DNA of 64,000 bases, taken from positions 18,182-82,181 of the forward strand of contig JABYQR010000207.1 in the NCBI GenBank assembly GCA_022592445.1, read 5' to 3'. Positions within the stretch are counted from its first letter, which is position 1. Each line of letters opens with the position of its first letter. A program made the translations under genes and the position numbers. Positions 35,502-46,243 of the stretch are shown in pieces. The notes under the pieces are model-generated. The model saw nothing but the letters and a program-made list of their open reading frames with translations. It had not been told where the DNA came from and did no database searches. The DNA comes from Cytidiella melzeri (taxonomy: Eukaryota > Basidiomycota > Agaricomycetes > Polyporales > Irpicaceae).

Positions 35502-38500
35502 TCAACTTGACGCAGGGGCAGCCTTGGGAGGATCAGGACTTTCCGCCTTCCACTCCGAATAGACTCTGTTCGGTAGCTCAGGCAACCACGCTCTCTTCCT
35601 CGAGTTATGCAGTCCGAGATTGCGAGTAGCCTTTTCAACCTCTTGCCGGGAAGTAGACCTCCATATAATCTCTTCCGTGTCCGATACGTAGAAAAGCTTG
35701 TAGGTCCTCATGCAGACCCGCATGGCCAAAGATCCTCCGGATTTCAACTCGGCGTCATCCTCGTCAGAAGGCGGTCGCAAAGTTCTAACGACCCAAAGGA
35801 GAAAAAATTAGTGCCTGTACGAGTGACTTCGAGCATCACTAACCTCCGCAAAAAGGGACTCCGCGGCAACGTCGACAAGCCCACAGTATCAACAGGCTAA
35901 GAGTGCCGTGATGAATGCGTTTTGAATAGCCGAAGGAATGAGAAACGTACCGAAACATACGAGCCGACGTAAGCTTGCCATCGATCTGTCAAAGCTTCTG
36001 AATCATCGAGTCGAGAGTCGTCCTTCCCAAATAATTGAATTGTGACCGTTTTTGACTCGGGGAACTACCAATGAACTGCGTGAAACCCCCTTCACAAAGA
36101 AAAACTCAACTCCACTCACCCAAACCAGCCTAAATAGGTTCTCATCTGGTCCAAGGATGCGTTCAGTATGCTTGCGGCAGTTGATGAGATCTTGAGTCGA
36201 CGGAGAGATCAGCTCGCGCTCCTTGCGCAGCAGATCAAAAAGATCCTGGCTTCTGACATCTGCCAGGATTGTTTGAACCTGGCGGATGACAATCAACATG
36301 CATAAGATCTTGGATGAGATATCCAGCAAACCTGTTTGACAATGGCGCCAACAAGCTTGTCTATGGTGAATATCTTATATGAGTGCTGTCGTGATGATTA
36401 ACTCAGAAGCAGCAAGCAAAGACTGCCTCTCACCTCTATGCCAAACATATATCGCATCTGATCTTCAAAAACGTGCTGCTCTACCTCATTGTCGAAAAGT
36501 TTCTCGCAGGACCCGAGCAAGAGCTCGTAGAAATGTATAGCATCAGCTCTACGGTCGCCAAGCTTGGCGATGTCAGTCAGAATCCCAAGACTCGCCGTGA
36601 GCGCGTCGACCTTGTGAACCGGAGGAGGCTCTGTAGCTAGCCGAGCAGCGACTGCTTTGAACAAGGATAATCGGGAGTACAGCAACTGCACATAACGTCA
36701 GCAGATGATATGCATATGTATGATCGAGAAACATACCTCTAGCAATCGGAACAATACGTAAAAGGGCGTATTTGTGAAAAATGTCCCTTTTCGACCAGGT
36801 TTCTGGTCGACAGGACTACTTGGACCGGAGGTAACTTCCAAACTGATGTTCGTAGAAATATCACGCTCGTTATCCATTTGCATGATTTCAGGCAGGGCAG
36901 AAGAGTCCCCTCGTGGAGAGGTCGGCCGTGACGACGAAGGGGAACCAACATCTTGCGCGCGAGTCCGCCTGCTCGACTTTGCTTGTTCGCTCTTCAGCAG
37001 ACGTTTCCGCAAATCACCCCCTGACGCAGTCCCCGTCTTCTTAGACAATCGCGCACCACGGGTACCATTGACTTGCACAACTTCGACGTCTTCCACCACA
37101 TTGTCGGCCTCGCTATGATCTTGGTCGCTCTCATTCCGAGGCACAAAAGCGCCGTTGAACGCGACAGAGTCGAGCATGAAGAATAACGGCACAAACGTTC
37201 GCAGGAATGTCTCGATCTTCTTCCGGTCTGCCAACGCAAGCTGCGTTCGGTCCAAGAAGGAGCATACCAACTTCAGGCTATCCTGCAGCACACCCGTGTC
37301 GTCAATCACGTACTCCAGCTGATGCCTCGGCCTCGTGCGAGCGAACAAAGGATCTATAAGCGCAGCGCGTTTCGCCATCTGCTCATCTCTGGCCGCTTCA
37401 ATCTGACTGACGAACGTTTTCGGAGTGATAGCCTTCTTGTCCGCCGCCTTGAACGTGATACCCAGATGATCAAGAGACTTGTAATAGTTCCTCGCGTCAA
37501 CCTCCTTCCATACCTTGTTCCACTCTCTCTGCGCACGCTTCCACTCTTCGTGCTTCTGCTTCAGGCGCGCCAACACAAGAGGAATGGCGACGACCGGCAC
37601 TTCCTGCATAGCTAGGAACACCTCCATACCAGCTTCCTTGCCGTACACTTTCTTGATGACACGTAGGTGAATGCTCTTGATGGCTTGAACAAGATTTGGT
37701 TTGAACTTGTAGCCCGCCTTATCCTCGTGATTCAGTTGGTTGATCTTGTTGTTGAACGGCTCGAGCATTTGTATGGTACGATGTATGGCCTCAATGTGGA
37801 AATCGTATTCGTGCCGCTCCTCCTCGCTCCTGTGCAGCGCTTCTTCATATGCGTTCTTCTTGTGAGCCAAGAAACCTGCCTCCTCACTGTGGAATGTCGG
37901 CTGAGAGACCCATTCATCATTCAGAACAGATTTACACATCTCGTCGCGACCAGAGCAAACCACGCCCATCTCCTGAGTGAATGATTAGCAGACGATAGGG
38001 ATGCATATTTAAAAAACAAAGTATTCTCACGTTTGCAGGTAGCTTACGGTAGCTACCATGACGCATATTGAGCTGGTTCCTGCTCGGCCGATCGAGGACT
38101 CCAGTTGGTCTTGTCCACACATCCTCAGCTCCAGCGTACCGCTCTCTTCTTTCGTCCCACCCGAGGATGTCCTTGAATTGAGCCATGAGCTCCCCTTCTC
38201 CCAGATACATGTGGCTCTCACGAATCAACCTCGCTGTATCGATGATATCCTGCGTAAACAGATTCACAACCTTGAGAAACTCGTTGTACGTCTCTCGATT
38301 ATTTAAGGCACGCTTGACACGATCGAAGAATTGCGAGTCATCCGGTCGCTGTGAAAGAGCGTGGTGGGATGATGACAGTGACATATTTCCCGGTTGGTGA
38401 GCTGCTGCCTGACGTCGTGGCGAATGGGGAATGGCGTGGAACTGTGAAAGGGAAGGAGAGGGAGCTTCACTGGATGCATGCTGTTGCCTTGTCCTCTTCG

Positions 38501-39712
38501 CAGGCTAAAAGTTATCATTGGCTGCAACCGAGCGCCCACAGGAATGAGAGATGCGCACCTTGCTTGACCCTGGCTTCGGGGCTATCTCCTTGTGCTTCTC
38601 CCTTTCCCGCTCATATTCTCTCTCTCGTTCCGCAACAGCCTTCCTCTTGCGCTTTTGGGGAACAGAAGATGCGACACCGTTCCTGGACGTCGGTGCAGCT
38701 GTACTCCCGCCAGTATCCCCCTTTCTCCTAGTACTGTGCTTGGCATCAGTGCTCTGATAAGCGTCCACCAACTCCGTCATCTGGTGCTGCGCGTGTCTGT
38801 CGAGTAGAAACTGACGAAAACCAGTGACAATTTCCTCATCGTCTTTGAAGAGCTTGGATACTTCTGCCAAAACGTCCTCCTGAACAGCCTGAGTTGCTAA
38901 AAATCCATGCATGCAAACTGAGGTACGTTTGGCACTCACCTCTGTCAATACGGACGAAGCGGTCGGTATAGGATTCAGGATCTTCAGAAATTTTGCGTAC
39001 TTTGCTGGCTGGCTGTCCTTGTACCTCGACTTGACCTTGTGCACGTAAGACAGCGCATCGTCCAGCTGATGCTTGCTAGGTTCTTCTCCTGCCCGCCGCT
39101 GCGTGTACATGAGATTCGGAGCGCCGAGTTGCTGCATCGGCTCTGCCATTGACAACGGCTCCCCAATGGCTTGCCTCCTAATTCCCGACGGCGTTGTGAC
39201 GGTAATGTAGTCCCCGTCGTCATCCCATACACAGTCAATACGATACCCGGCCGGTAAAAATGTGTTAAATCCCTGGATGAGTATGGGGTGGCCGCGGAAC
39301 AGCGAAGAGACGCGGTCAATAACACCGGGAGTATCAATGCTGTCAAAGGTAGTTGGTGATGTGAGCCATTGAGGCCCAAAAATTGAACAAAGAACAGGAC
39401 TCACATCTGACTTTTGAAGTCCTTCATAATGTCCAGAAAATGATTGTAGACCTCTGACTGCTCCACAAACTGCGCCTTGACACGATCGAGGTATCCTAGC
39501 GCATCTGAGACGTCTAGCGGTCGATTAGCAAGATCGTCCTCGTCGTGGAAGGACATTTCGTGCATGGGTGTGTCTGCCTTGGGTCCTGGCTTCTGGGCTG
39601 TGGGGGATGCTGGAACCTCTGGCGAGCCCTCCTGCAGCCCTAGAGCATCGGACGAGCTCTCTGCTTGAAGCAAGGGCTTCTCGTCGATGACTTGGTCGCT
39701 GTCGCCTGACAT
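35502..39712 (-). CDS. SIN3: SIN3, scaffold of the Sin3/Rpd3 histone deacetylase corepressor
   Basis: Sin3 holds the Rpd3-type deacetylase complex together and docks repressors through paired amphipathic helix (PAH) domains. The start at 39712 gives [19 protein letters not shown]1 is [20 protein letters not shown] to [22 protein letters not shown]2 is [20 protein letters not shown] with [17 protein letters not shown]3 is [20 protein letters not shown]. The histone-deacetylase interaction domain follows ([54 protein letters not shown]). A Sin3 C-terminal domain lies at 37300-36000 and includes [20 protein letters not shown]. The last exon ends with [20 protein letters not shown] and a basic tail, stop at 35502-35504. 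Eight or so short introns leave roughly 1,250 residues. Confidence 0.95.
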
Positions 39713-40115
39713 GGTTCGCTACGTCGTTTGCGCACGGACCGTGGCTCGTAGCTTTCAGATCACACGGAGAACGCCGGTGATCGCAGCGTGTGCTACAAAA
39801 GGAAGGCACTGTATTTGCATCCAGTGCTTAGTCTCGAACCAGACGCCACGGAAGTCGCCGCGCTCCTTCCGTTTTTAGGCTTGCGGAGTTCCAAAAAGAC
39901 AAAGAGAACGCAAGCCTAAACGTCTGGTGCATTTCGTATGAGAGGGGTACCGCTCAATCGCACGTGACACTTTTCCACGCACTTGGAAGCCTGTTAGATC
40001 TAGGCGCCGTTTTATCAGCATGTAGATTAGATACTGTGATCACCATCAATCCATCGAGCGTTCGGTTATAACTCACGACTTGTTCCCTCGTGCGACCTCC
40101 TCGCACAAGCTCTCA
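39713..40115. promoter_or_regulatory. Divergent upstream region of SIN3 and the DUF6589 gene, with a perfect 12-bp inverted repeat
   Basis: This 403-base gap separates two divergent starts. It contains TTTAGGCTTGCG (39874-39885) and its exact reverse complement CGCAAGCCTAAA (39909-39920), separated by 23 bases. That could be a hairpin or a paired binding site. No other supported feature is seen. It also marks the border between housekeeping and accessory DNA. Confidence 0.45.
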
Positions 40116-42930
40116 ATGCCTCTGCCATCGCTTGACGTTCTCGACGACAACGACAATGAACGACACCCACAAGAGTTGGACCCCACTTCAGACGAAGAGG
40201 CGGCACGCATCGAAGCTTCTCTCAACAATCCTCGCAGCCCTCTCGCGCGTACAAGAGCATTCTCGAAGCATCTTAGTACCTTAGACGACGCGACGATTGC
40301 GACGAAGATGGTAGACATTATTGACTACATGGCAAGTCTCCAGATGGACACTGCCACCTTTCTCCATTACCTCAGCTGGAATCTCGACATACCTGGGCAT
40401 ATGACACGCGAGCAGTCAGTCATTAGGTGAGTAGAATCCTTGAAAGATGTGTCGAGATGTGAGGTGTACTGATAATGATTTAGATATGCTCGCACCGCTC
40501 TGATGCACTGTGAGCAACTGCCAGGCATCCTGAAGCACTGGCACAAACCGCCGCGCTTACACAAACAAGGTATCAGCACCCGCGGAGCTAGAGATACCAT
40601 GGACAGGTGGGCCTTGGACAACGTTACGGCGCGCCTCAATTGTGAGATGTGAATCTTCTCTCCCCATCTCGAGTCGCCGCCCGAGCACATGTCCGAGGAA
40701 AACCTCCTCGGGACTAGCCTCAAGGACGACATTGTCAAGATGAAGGCCCTGATGCCAACCTATTGGGAGCTGATGCATGCGCTCGCGTGTACGCCGATTC
40801 AGCTCAAACGGAACACGTACAAGGACCATGAGCCGGTGCGTGTTCGTTCTTGGAATTGATTGATTAAGCTAACATGTTCGTTAGCGCATCTTCATTATTG
40901 GGGCAATGTTGCAGTACAGCCGTTCGCAGAAGCGGTGTCTCTATCAGAAGGTCCTTAGCATCTACTTGAAAGCATGTGGCCTTGCGGCAAAGGCGAACGA
41001 CACAACTCACCTCTTCGGCTTCACCATGAGCCAGAAGTGGGTCTACATCGGTATTGAGCAGCTCGCTGAGGACAACTGACGTCAGATGCTTGAAGACATC
41101 GTGCGTTACATCATTTTTGGTGGGCATGACAACCTCAACCTTGCTTTCAAGGTTTACGAGATGCGCGCAAACCACAAATCACATTTCGATAGCGGCACTG
41201 CCGCCACCATCTACATCATCAGGGATCCTAACGCTACCCCTCCCGATCGCCTCACGTACATGCAGAAACGTGCAATAGGATGCCGCAACCCCATCACTGC
41301 TCTCGACATCTTTAAACACGAAGCTGCTGCAGCGTCCCGTCTTTGTGAAAATGCCGTATTCTTCATCAAGCGAGTCCTCCTCATGCATCCCTCGTTCGCA
41401 ACTTGGGAGTACCGTGATCACCCACTCTTTCTTCGTCCACCTTCTGTCCAGCAGCTGCCTACTGGCCGTGAGCATGCGACCGTCCAGTTCATGCTTGATA
41501 CTGTCCACATGGAGGAGGCCTCGCAGGATGGCAACCGAAAGGTGCTTCAAGAGTGGCTCCACCAGTTACAGCTTGATGGTGAGGCTGCGCGGCAGTCGAA
41601 GAGACTCCTCGTCTGGATCGGCGACCAGCTGACGGTCATTCGCATCCGATGTCTCAAGAAGGACCGCAGTTTCGACATGAACTTTGTTCAGAGGTTCGAG
41701 CAGATATTCGAGATCTTTGGGTGGTTTCATGCGCAGATCGCTGAAGAGTCCTCGATTCACAAGCAATACCTCGGCACGAGCGACAGTTTTGGCCTGAAGC
41801 ACGCATTCGAGAACATGAAACGCAAAGGTCTCAATTCAACCTCAGTGCAGGGAAACTTCCATTACAGCTTCCGTGACGCACTAAAGCACATAGCAGAGGC
41901 ACGATTTCGCGACCTATGGGCAGTTGTTGGGAACACTGCGGATCTTGCTGAGTTACAGACACAAACACCCCAAGCACTCGACGCGATTGCTCAGAAGATC
42001 TTTGAAGACTACGCCTCGACCGCGGCCCTTGAAGTGCTTCGCGCGCGCCCTTGTGCCCAGCAAGACGACCTACTAGACACGAGCGTCCAGTTCTGCCGAG
42101 ATTTGCTCAACTATCTTGACCTCGACGACACAATGAAAACTGGTGATGTAGGCCGCATGGAACTCCTACTCCCCCGTCTTCTGTTCCGTTTTCATGGCGG
42201 TGGGAGCCATAATTACGCTCACGAGATGCTGGAACTCATGCAAGGCCTATGGCGTGAGTGGCCGGATGATCTAAAGTACGTCTTTGCTGGTATCTGCTTG
42301 CAGACGCTGAATGCGAGATGCTAAACGTTTAGATCATTTGTAATCCGCTACTGCTGGCTGGCAAATACAACTGGTCACAAGAACGGCTTTCTAGCATTCG
42401 ACATGGTGCAAGAGCACAATATACGGGATATCAAGGTACATTTTTTTGTTTTGATGAAGACGTTCGAGTCACACATCATACAGGTAATATTTGCTGTTCA
42501 TGGCCCTTACGCAACGTGGGAGTACATCAAGAAGATCTCTGCTGCAATTCCGACGTTATGCAAGGTCAAAGATCACATCGAGAAGGACTTCAACCACTTC
42601 CGTCGCGGCAAATCTCATACCTCTCCGGACCACGACGTGGTGAACCTGCAGGGAAAGTACCATGATGGAAAGGCACACATCTATAAGCCTGGTCGCCATC
42701 TCACATCTGACGAGAAAGTGAAGGACTTCTTCGCACTTGGCTGCAACCCTGACACTCTACAGGCTATGATCAAACGATGGGCAGAAGGACGTGTCACGGA
42801 AAAGTCAACCGACGAGAACTTTGAGAGTGTCGAAACCATCCTTCAACGTCTTGAGGAGTTGCGCGTAGAGAGAGAGAGCTGTTCTAGATTGCCTGCGGAT
42901 GAGCTCATGGATGTAGAGTTGTCAACATAA
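40116..42930 (+). pseudogene. DUF6589-family protein gene with two in-frame TGA codons
   Basis: The gene starts at ATG 40116 (MPLPSLDVLDDNDNER). It reads through ATKMVDIIDYMASLQMDTAT and FLHYLSWNLDIPGHM, then, after an intron from about 40427, through YARTALMHCEQLPGILKHW. The long central exon has GTAATIYIIRDPNAT, LLVWIGDQLTVIRIRCLKKD, LFRFHGGGSHNYAHEMLELM and EWPDDLK. After an intron the last exons give YCWLANTTGHKNGFLAFDMV, QEHNIRDIK and KWAEGR-like RWAEGRVTEKSTDENF, to TAA at 42928-42930. This order matches the Agaricomycete proteins annotated as DUF6589; function unknown. Two in-frame TGA codons at 40650-40652 and 41077-41079 interrupt otherwise good similarity, and no plausible intron removes them. 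The downstream part from ATG 41086 (over 400 codons in one exon) is intact and could still be expressed. Its stop is 39 bases from that of the helicase. Confidence 0.75.
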
Positions 42931-42969
42931 AATGTATAAAACTCTTTGTAGTCTACTGATGACATGCAG

Positions 42970-45932
42970 TTATTTCGGGTTCAATTTCCATACATAACAC
43001 TGACTCGACATATTGTCAAGCACAACACGTGAAGAAGAGGCAATTGGCGTAATCGGCGGTGTGGGATAAACGTAGGCAGAAGAACCATGCAAAAACTGAC
43101 TCGGAGGCTCATGCACAGAAGGGATTGATGGAGTAAGAGACGACATGGGGTAGTACTGCGATCCGGATGCTGTAGGTGTTGAAGGCGTGCAAGGGTAATA
43201 TAGAGGTGCTGAAGGAGTTGTCATGTGGCTTGCAAAAGTAGGTGTTGCTGCAGGGGTTTGAAATCCTGGCGTCGATGGCATAGTCGACGGCATGCTGTAG
43301 TATCCAGACGGAAATGGAGGAATGGGCGTTGAAGACTGTAAAGGCGTTGGAGGACAGGTATGCAGAGTTGCTGGCTGCGCTTTCACATGTCCGTTTTCCT
43401 CCTCGTATGCGATCCACGTCTGCTTGTCCTTCGCTCGTTTTGCAGCAACCTTTGCTGACTGCGTACTGCGACGTACCAGGGCACGTTTCTGGCAGTTGTT
43501 TTCATCGGTATCAGGCTTTCTCGCAGCAGTTTTTTGTTTCCGAGTTGTTGATTTATCCTGTACGTCAGAGTTATGCGCGCAGAGCCAAGCTGTGTCCGTT
43601 TCGCTGACAGTCGCAAGCGCAAGGGGGCCCAGATCCTCAGCAAATATCCAGCCCGGCAAAGCTAGTCTCAAGTCGTCCATAGTTTTGATCTTAGCCTGAG
43701 AAGCCAGAGTTGTGATAACAGCATCAGGGAGAAGAGTAGTAGACGGAAACATGGAGTCCTAGTAGATGTTGCGCCGGAACTTCACCCGCAGATCCAGTAG
43801 CGCCATCTTCACTGCAGCAAGTCGCTCAGGAACAGTACGCCTCTTGTCTTGACTGGAGAAGTACCCGGGGTCAAGGGGAGGCAGAATCTGAACGTCGTGC
43901 AGCCGCAGGTTAAGGTGACTGATGACTTTGAGTAGCAAGATGTCATGGTCTGTTAGAGTCAGTGGGTTCGCGGGGTTTCTTCCTTTTGCCAGGAGACAGT
44001 TGTTGCAACACGAGACTGTGCAATCTACAGAAATTGCCCAATGAGACCAACAGCTCAACCGCAAGAACCCACTTACCTCGCATGGGGGGTGACCATTGAA
44101 ATGTTTGATGGTGATCTCACGTCTGCATTCCTCCGTGATAGCAAAATCTCGCATCCCCCCCTCGACCTTCTTGCGATATTGAACATCTTCTCCGTCAACA
44201 AGAGCTTGCTCGGCAACGCTGTCGTCAGCAGCAATTGTATCTCGTTGTACCACCTCATTTGCTTCCCTGTCGGTATGTTCCTGCTCTTCAGGTACTTCTC
44301 CTTCTCTCGCCTGGCCGAGTTTGCGTTTGAATTGCGGTGACAAGATTATGTCAGCTTCCTCCTCCTTGATGGTGCCTTGCGTGATAGTCGCAGACGCTTT
44401 TGCTGTCCCTTTCCCCTTCGCAGGTGCGTTGCGTTTGGAACGTTGGACAACCTGGAAGAGGGATGGCTCTACGAGTAGTACAGCGTAGGCGTCTTCGCCG
44501 CTACGGCATGCACGGCCGGCATGCTGCTGCCACTCTACAAGAGTACAAGGGATGCCAAACTGATACACGCGAGGCATTCCCGGAACATCGATGCCCTGTC
44601 AATGGCATCAAATTGGTTAGTCTCACTCAAACTGCCGTTGTGGTTAGCGACGTACCATGCCCGCGGACTCGGTGGCAGCTAGAATCTTGATGAAGCCACG
44701 AAGGAATTTTTCGAGCACGAGCGTCTTCACGGTGTCATCACGAGTTGCCATAAGAAAGTCTATCTCATCACGATACGGTGAGTCGAAGGGTAGCTTGCGT
44801 ATAAGGTAGAGCCAGATCATTGAGTATATCAGCGTAGGGATTAATGGCTGGGGTGGATCTTTGAAAGCCTCGTCGAGAAGATGGTCCAGCGCACCGAAGT
44901 CCTTAGGGCTTTTCAATCGACAAACAACGGGCGTAACATTGTGGCGTTCGTTTCCAAGGTTAAGGATAAATTTCTTCTCCCGTGGAAACCCAAGCTTAAC
45001 CAATAGGTCGTCAAGCATGGAAGGGGTAAGTGTGGCAGTGCAGAAGAGTATTGGCTTGCGTGACATGTACGAGCACGTTTTCTCCACATCGTCAAAATCT
45101 CTCCTGAATTCTTTCCCCCACTCCAGCATGCAATGTGCCTCGTCGATTACGGTGCCTATGAGGTTCTTGGTCCATTTCGCGCTTCGCATCAACTGCGAAA
45201 ATCGGGGGTGCTTAAATACCATCTCAGGCGAAGTAATGATAGCGCGAATTCGATTGCTCTCAAGTCTCTGCAAAAATTGTGCGCGGATGAGTCAAAATCA
45301 ACGTTATATGCAAATCCTCATACCTTGTGAAGCTCATCGTTGTACGTCTCTCCGTTAACGGCCTCGGCAGCAATGGCGAATTTATTAAACCGCTTGGCCT
45401 ACCGCAACGAACATGTGCATATAGTGATCTCATGAGTAGGTCATTCACTTTTACATTGGAAACGACTTACCTGATCGACTTCCAGTGCATTCAGCGTGGA
45501 TATGATGAGGATCTTGCTGGTCTCCTCGGGGTCTGCAAGCAGCGGAAGCAGAAAGGCTTCTGTCTTACCGGAGCCTGTTGCAGTGATCAATCCGGTGTTG
45601 ATTCCAAGCAGAAACGCCTCGGCGCAGTCCTCTTGATAGAACCTTGCTATCAGCTTTGCACGTCGATAAATTTCCGCTTCCATCCGCGTTCGGGCAACAA
45701 ACGAGGAATACCGTAGTTCTGGATCTTGTGAAGCGGCCTCTCGAGCTTCTTCAAGAACTTGGTAGGATCGGATGTGGCCAGCTGTCTTTGGGCAGCCCTC
45801 AGGTAACTCAACGGAGCTCTCATTGGTCTGCGTTCGCTGAAACGAGGCAGCGGTAGTGGCGACAAGTCGAGGAGCCGGATTTATGCGGGCAGAGAGCAGA
45901 TCTTTAGCTGGCTGGAGAGCGGGAGGGGACAT
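42970..45932 (-). pseudogene. RecQ-like superfamily 2 DNA helicase with in-frame TAG before its C-terminal tail
   Basis: The start at 45932 gives MSPPALQPAKDLLSARINP. The helicase core has TATGSGKTEAFLLPLL (motif I, about 45580), STLNALEVDQ, then after an intron AKRFNKFAIAAEAVNGETYN, ITSPEMVF, TVIDEAHCMLEWG (DEAH, about 45150), ILFCTATLTP and, after an intron near 44655, GIDVPGMPRVYQFGIPCTLV with EWQQHAGRACRSGEDAYAVL (motif VI). A zinc-binding-like segment CTVSCCNNCLLAKGRNPANP lies near 43990. DEAH with the Cys after it and motif VI fit RecQ-like helicases expanded in Agaricomycetes. The frame reaches TAC TAG at 43759-43764. In the same frame directly after it the sequence continues MFPSTTLLPDAVITTLASQA and a long Ser/Pro/Thr tail to a TAA at 42970-42972. 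I read this as one gene with a premature stop; the core itself (about 700 residues) is intact. A short natural protein ending at 43759 is the alternative. Confidence 0.75.
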
Positions 45933-46097
45933 AAAGGTCTGATTTCACAGATGTTATATTGCTATAGGATAAGGATATTGGTTAAGAGATCACAGAACGT
46001 ATATACTTCACTGCTTTACGCTCCAACCGGGACCACCTGACACTCTGCCGCTACCAGGTCCAAAGTTTGCAAAGTTTCAACACACTCAGTACAAGTG

Positions 46098-46125
46098 CCT
46101 TGTCCATCACCCAGACCTCCTTGTT
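46098..46125. repeat. Left copy of a 28-base repeat flanking the Copia element
   Basis: Bases 46098-46125 (beginning CCTTGTCCAT and ending CCTCCTTGTT) recur at 48182-48209 with one C/T difference, directly outside the 3' LTR. The left copy abuts the 5' LTR remnant. A normal Copia target duplication is 5 bases, so the remaining 23 bases need another explanation. Confidence 0.75.
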
Positions 46126-46193
46126 CAATAACATTGTGTTCCCTTATTTCGAGCCCCCTCCCGTGCGCGCATCAAAACCCTGCGAAAACAACA
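46126..46193 (+). repeat. 5' LTR remnant of the Copia element
   Basis: It matches the end of the 3' LTR (about 48110-48181) with few differences, including CGTGCGCGCATCAAAACCCT, and ends in the LTR terminus AACAACA. The first 160 or so bases of the LTR are missing. Confidence 0.85.
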
Positions 46194-46210
46194 GGTTATG
46201 AGCCCTGCGC
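46194..46210 (+). other. Primer-binding site complementary to the initiator tRNA-Met anticodon arm
   Basis: The bases directly after the 5' LTR, GGTTATGAGCCCTGCGC, are the reverse complement of GCGCAGGGCTCATAACC. That is the anticodon stem-loop of eukaryotic initiator tRNA-Met (anticodon CAT). Priming from an internal, half-tRNA is known for Drosophila copia and yeast Ty5. The match is seen; its use is inferred. Confidence 0.7.
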
Positions 46211-46243
46211 TCTAGGCGCACACCCTCTCGATTTTCATCTTGC

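Larger units (their letters stand above)
31480..35645. repeat. Tandem segmental duplication: two units each with an F-box gene and the 3' end of SIN3
   Basis: Unit A (31480 to about 33445) and unit B (33578 to about 35645) are related along their whole length. They share the F-box gene, the upstream spacer and the terminal part of SIN3. Outside the F-box frames the match includes AACAAGCAA-AACACAG (33295 and 35452), ACAAGCACCGATA (33328; close match at 35489) and CTCTCTTCCTCGAGT (33391 and 35590). Identity looks moderate with small gaps, so the duplication is not recent. Boundaries are my visual estimate. Confidence 0.7.

Noticed and set aside
43759..43790. 27-base intron that would remove the helicase TAG
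   Set aside because: GT and AG are present and the length is a multiple of three, but it is far below the size of any other intron in this window.
40030..45995. CTGTGATC near 40034 and GATCACAG near 45988 as terminal repeats of a DUF6589-helicase element
   Set aside because: An 8-base match between two flanks of this size is expected by chance, and no matching target duplication is seen.
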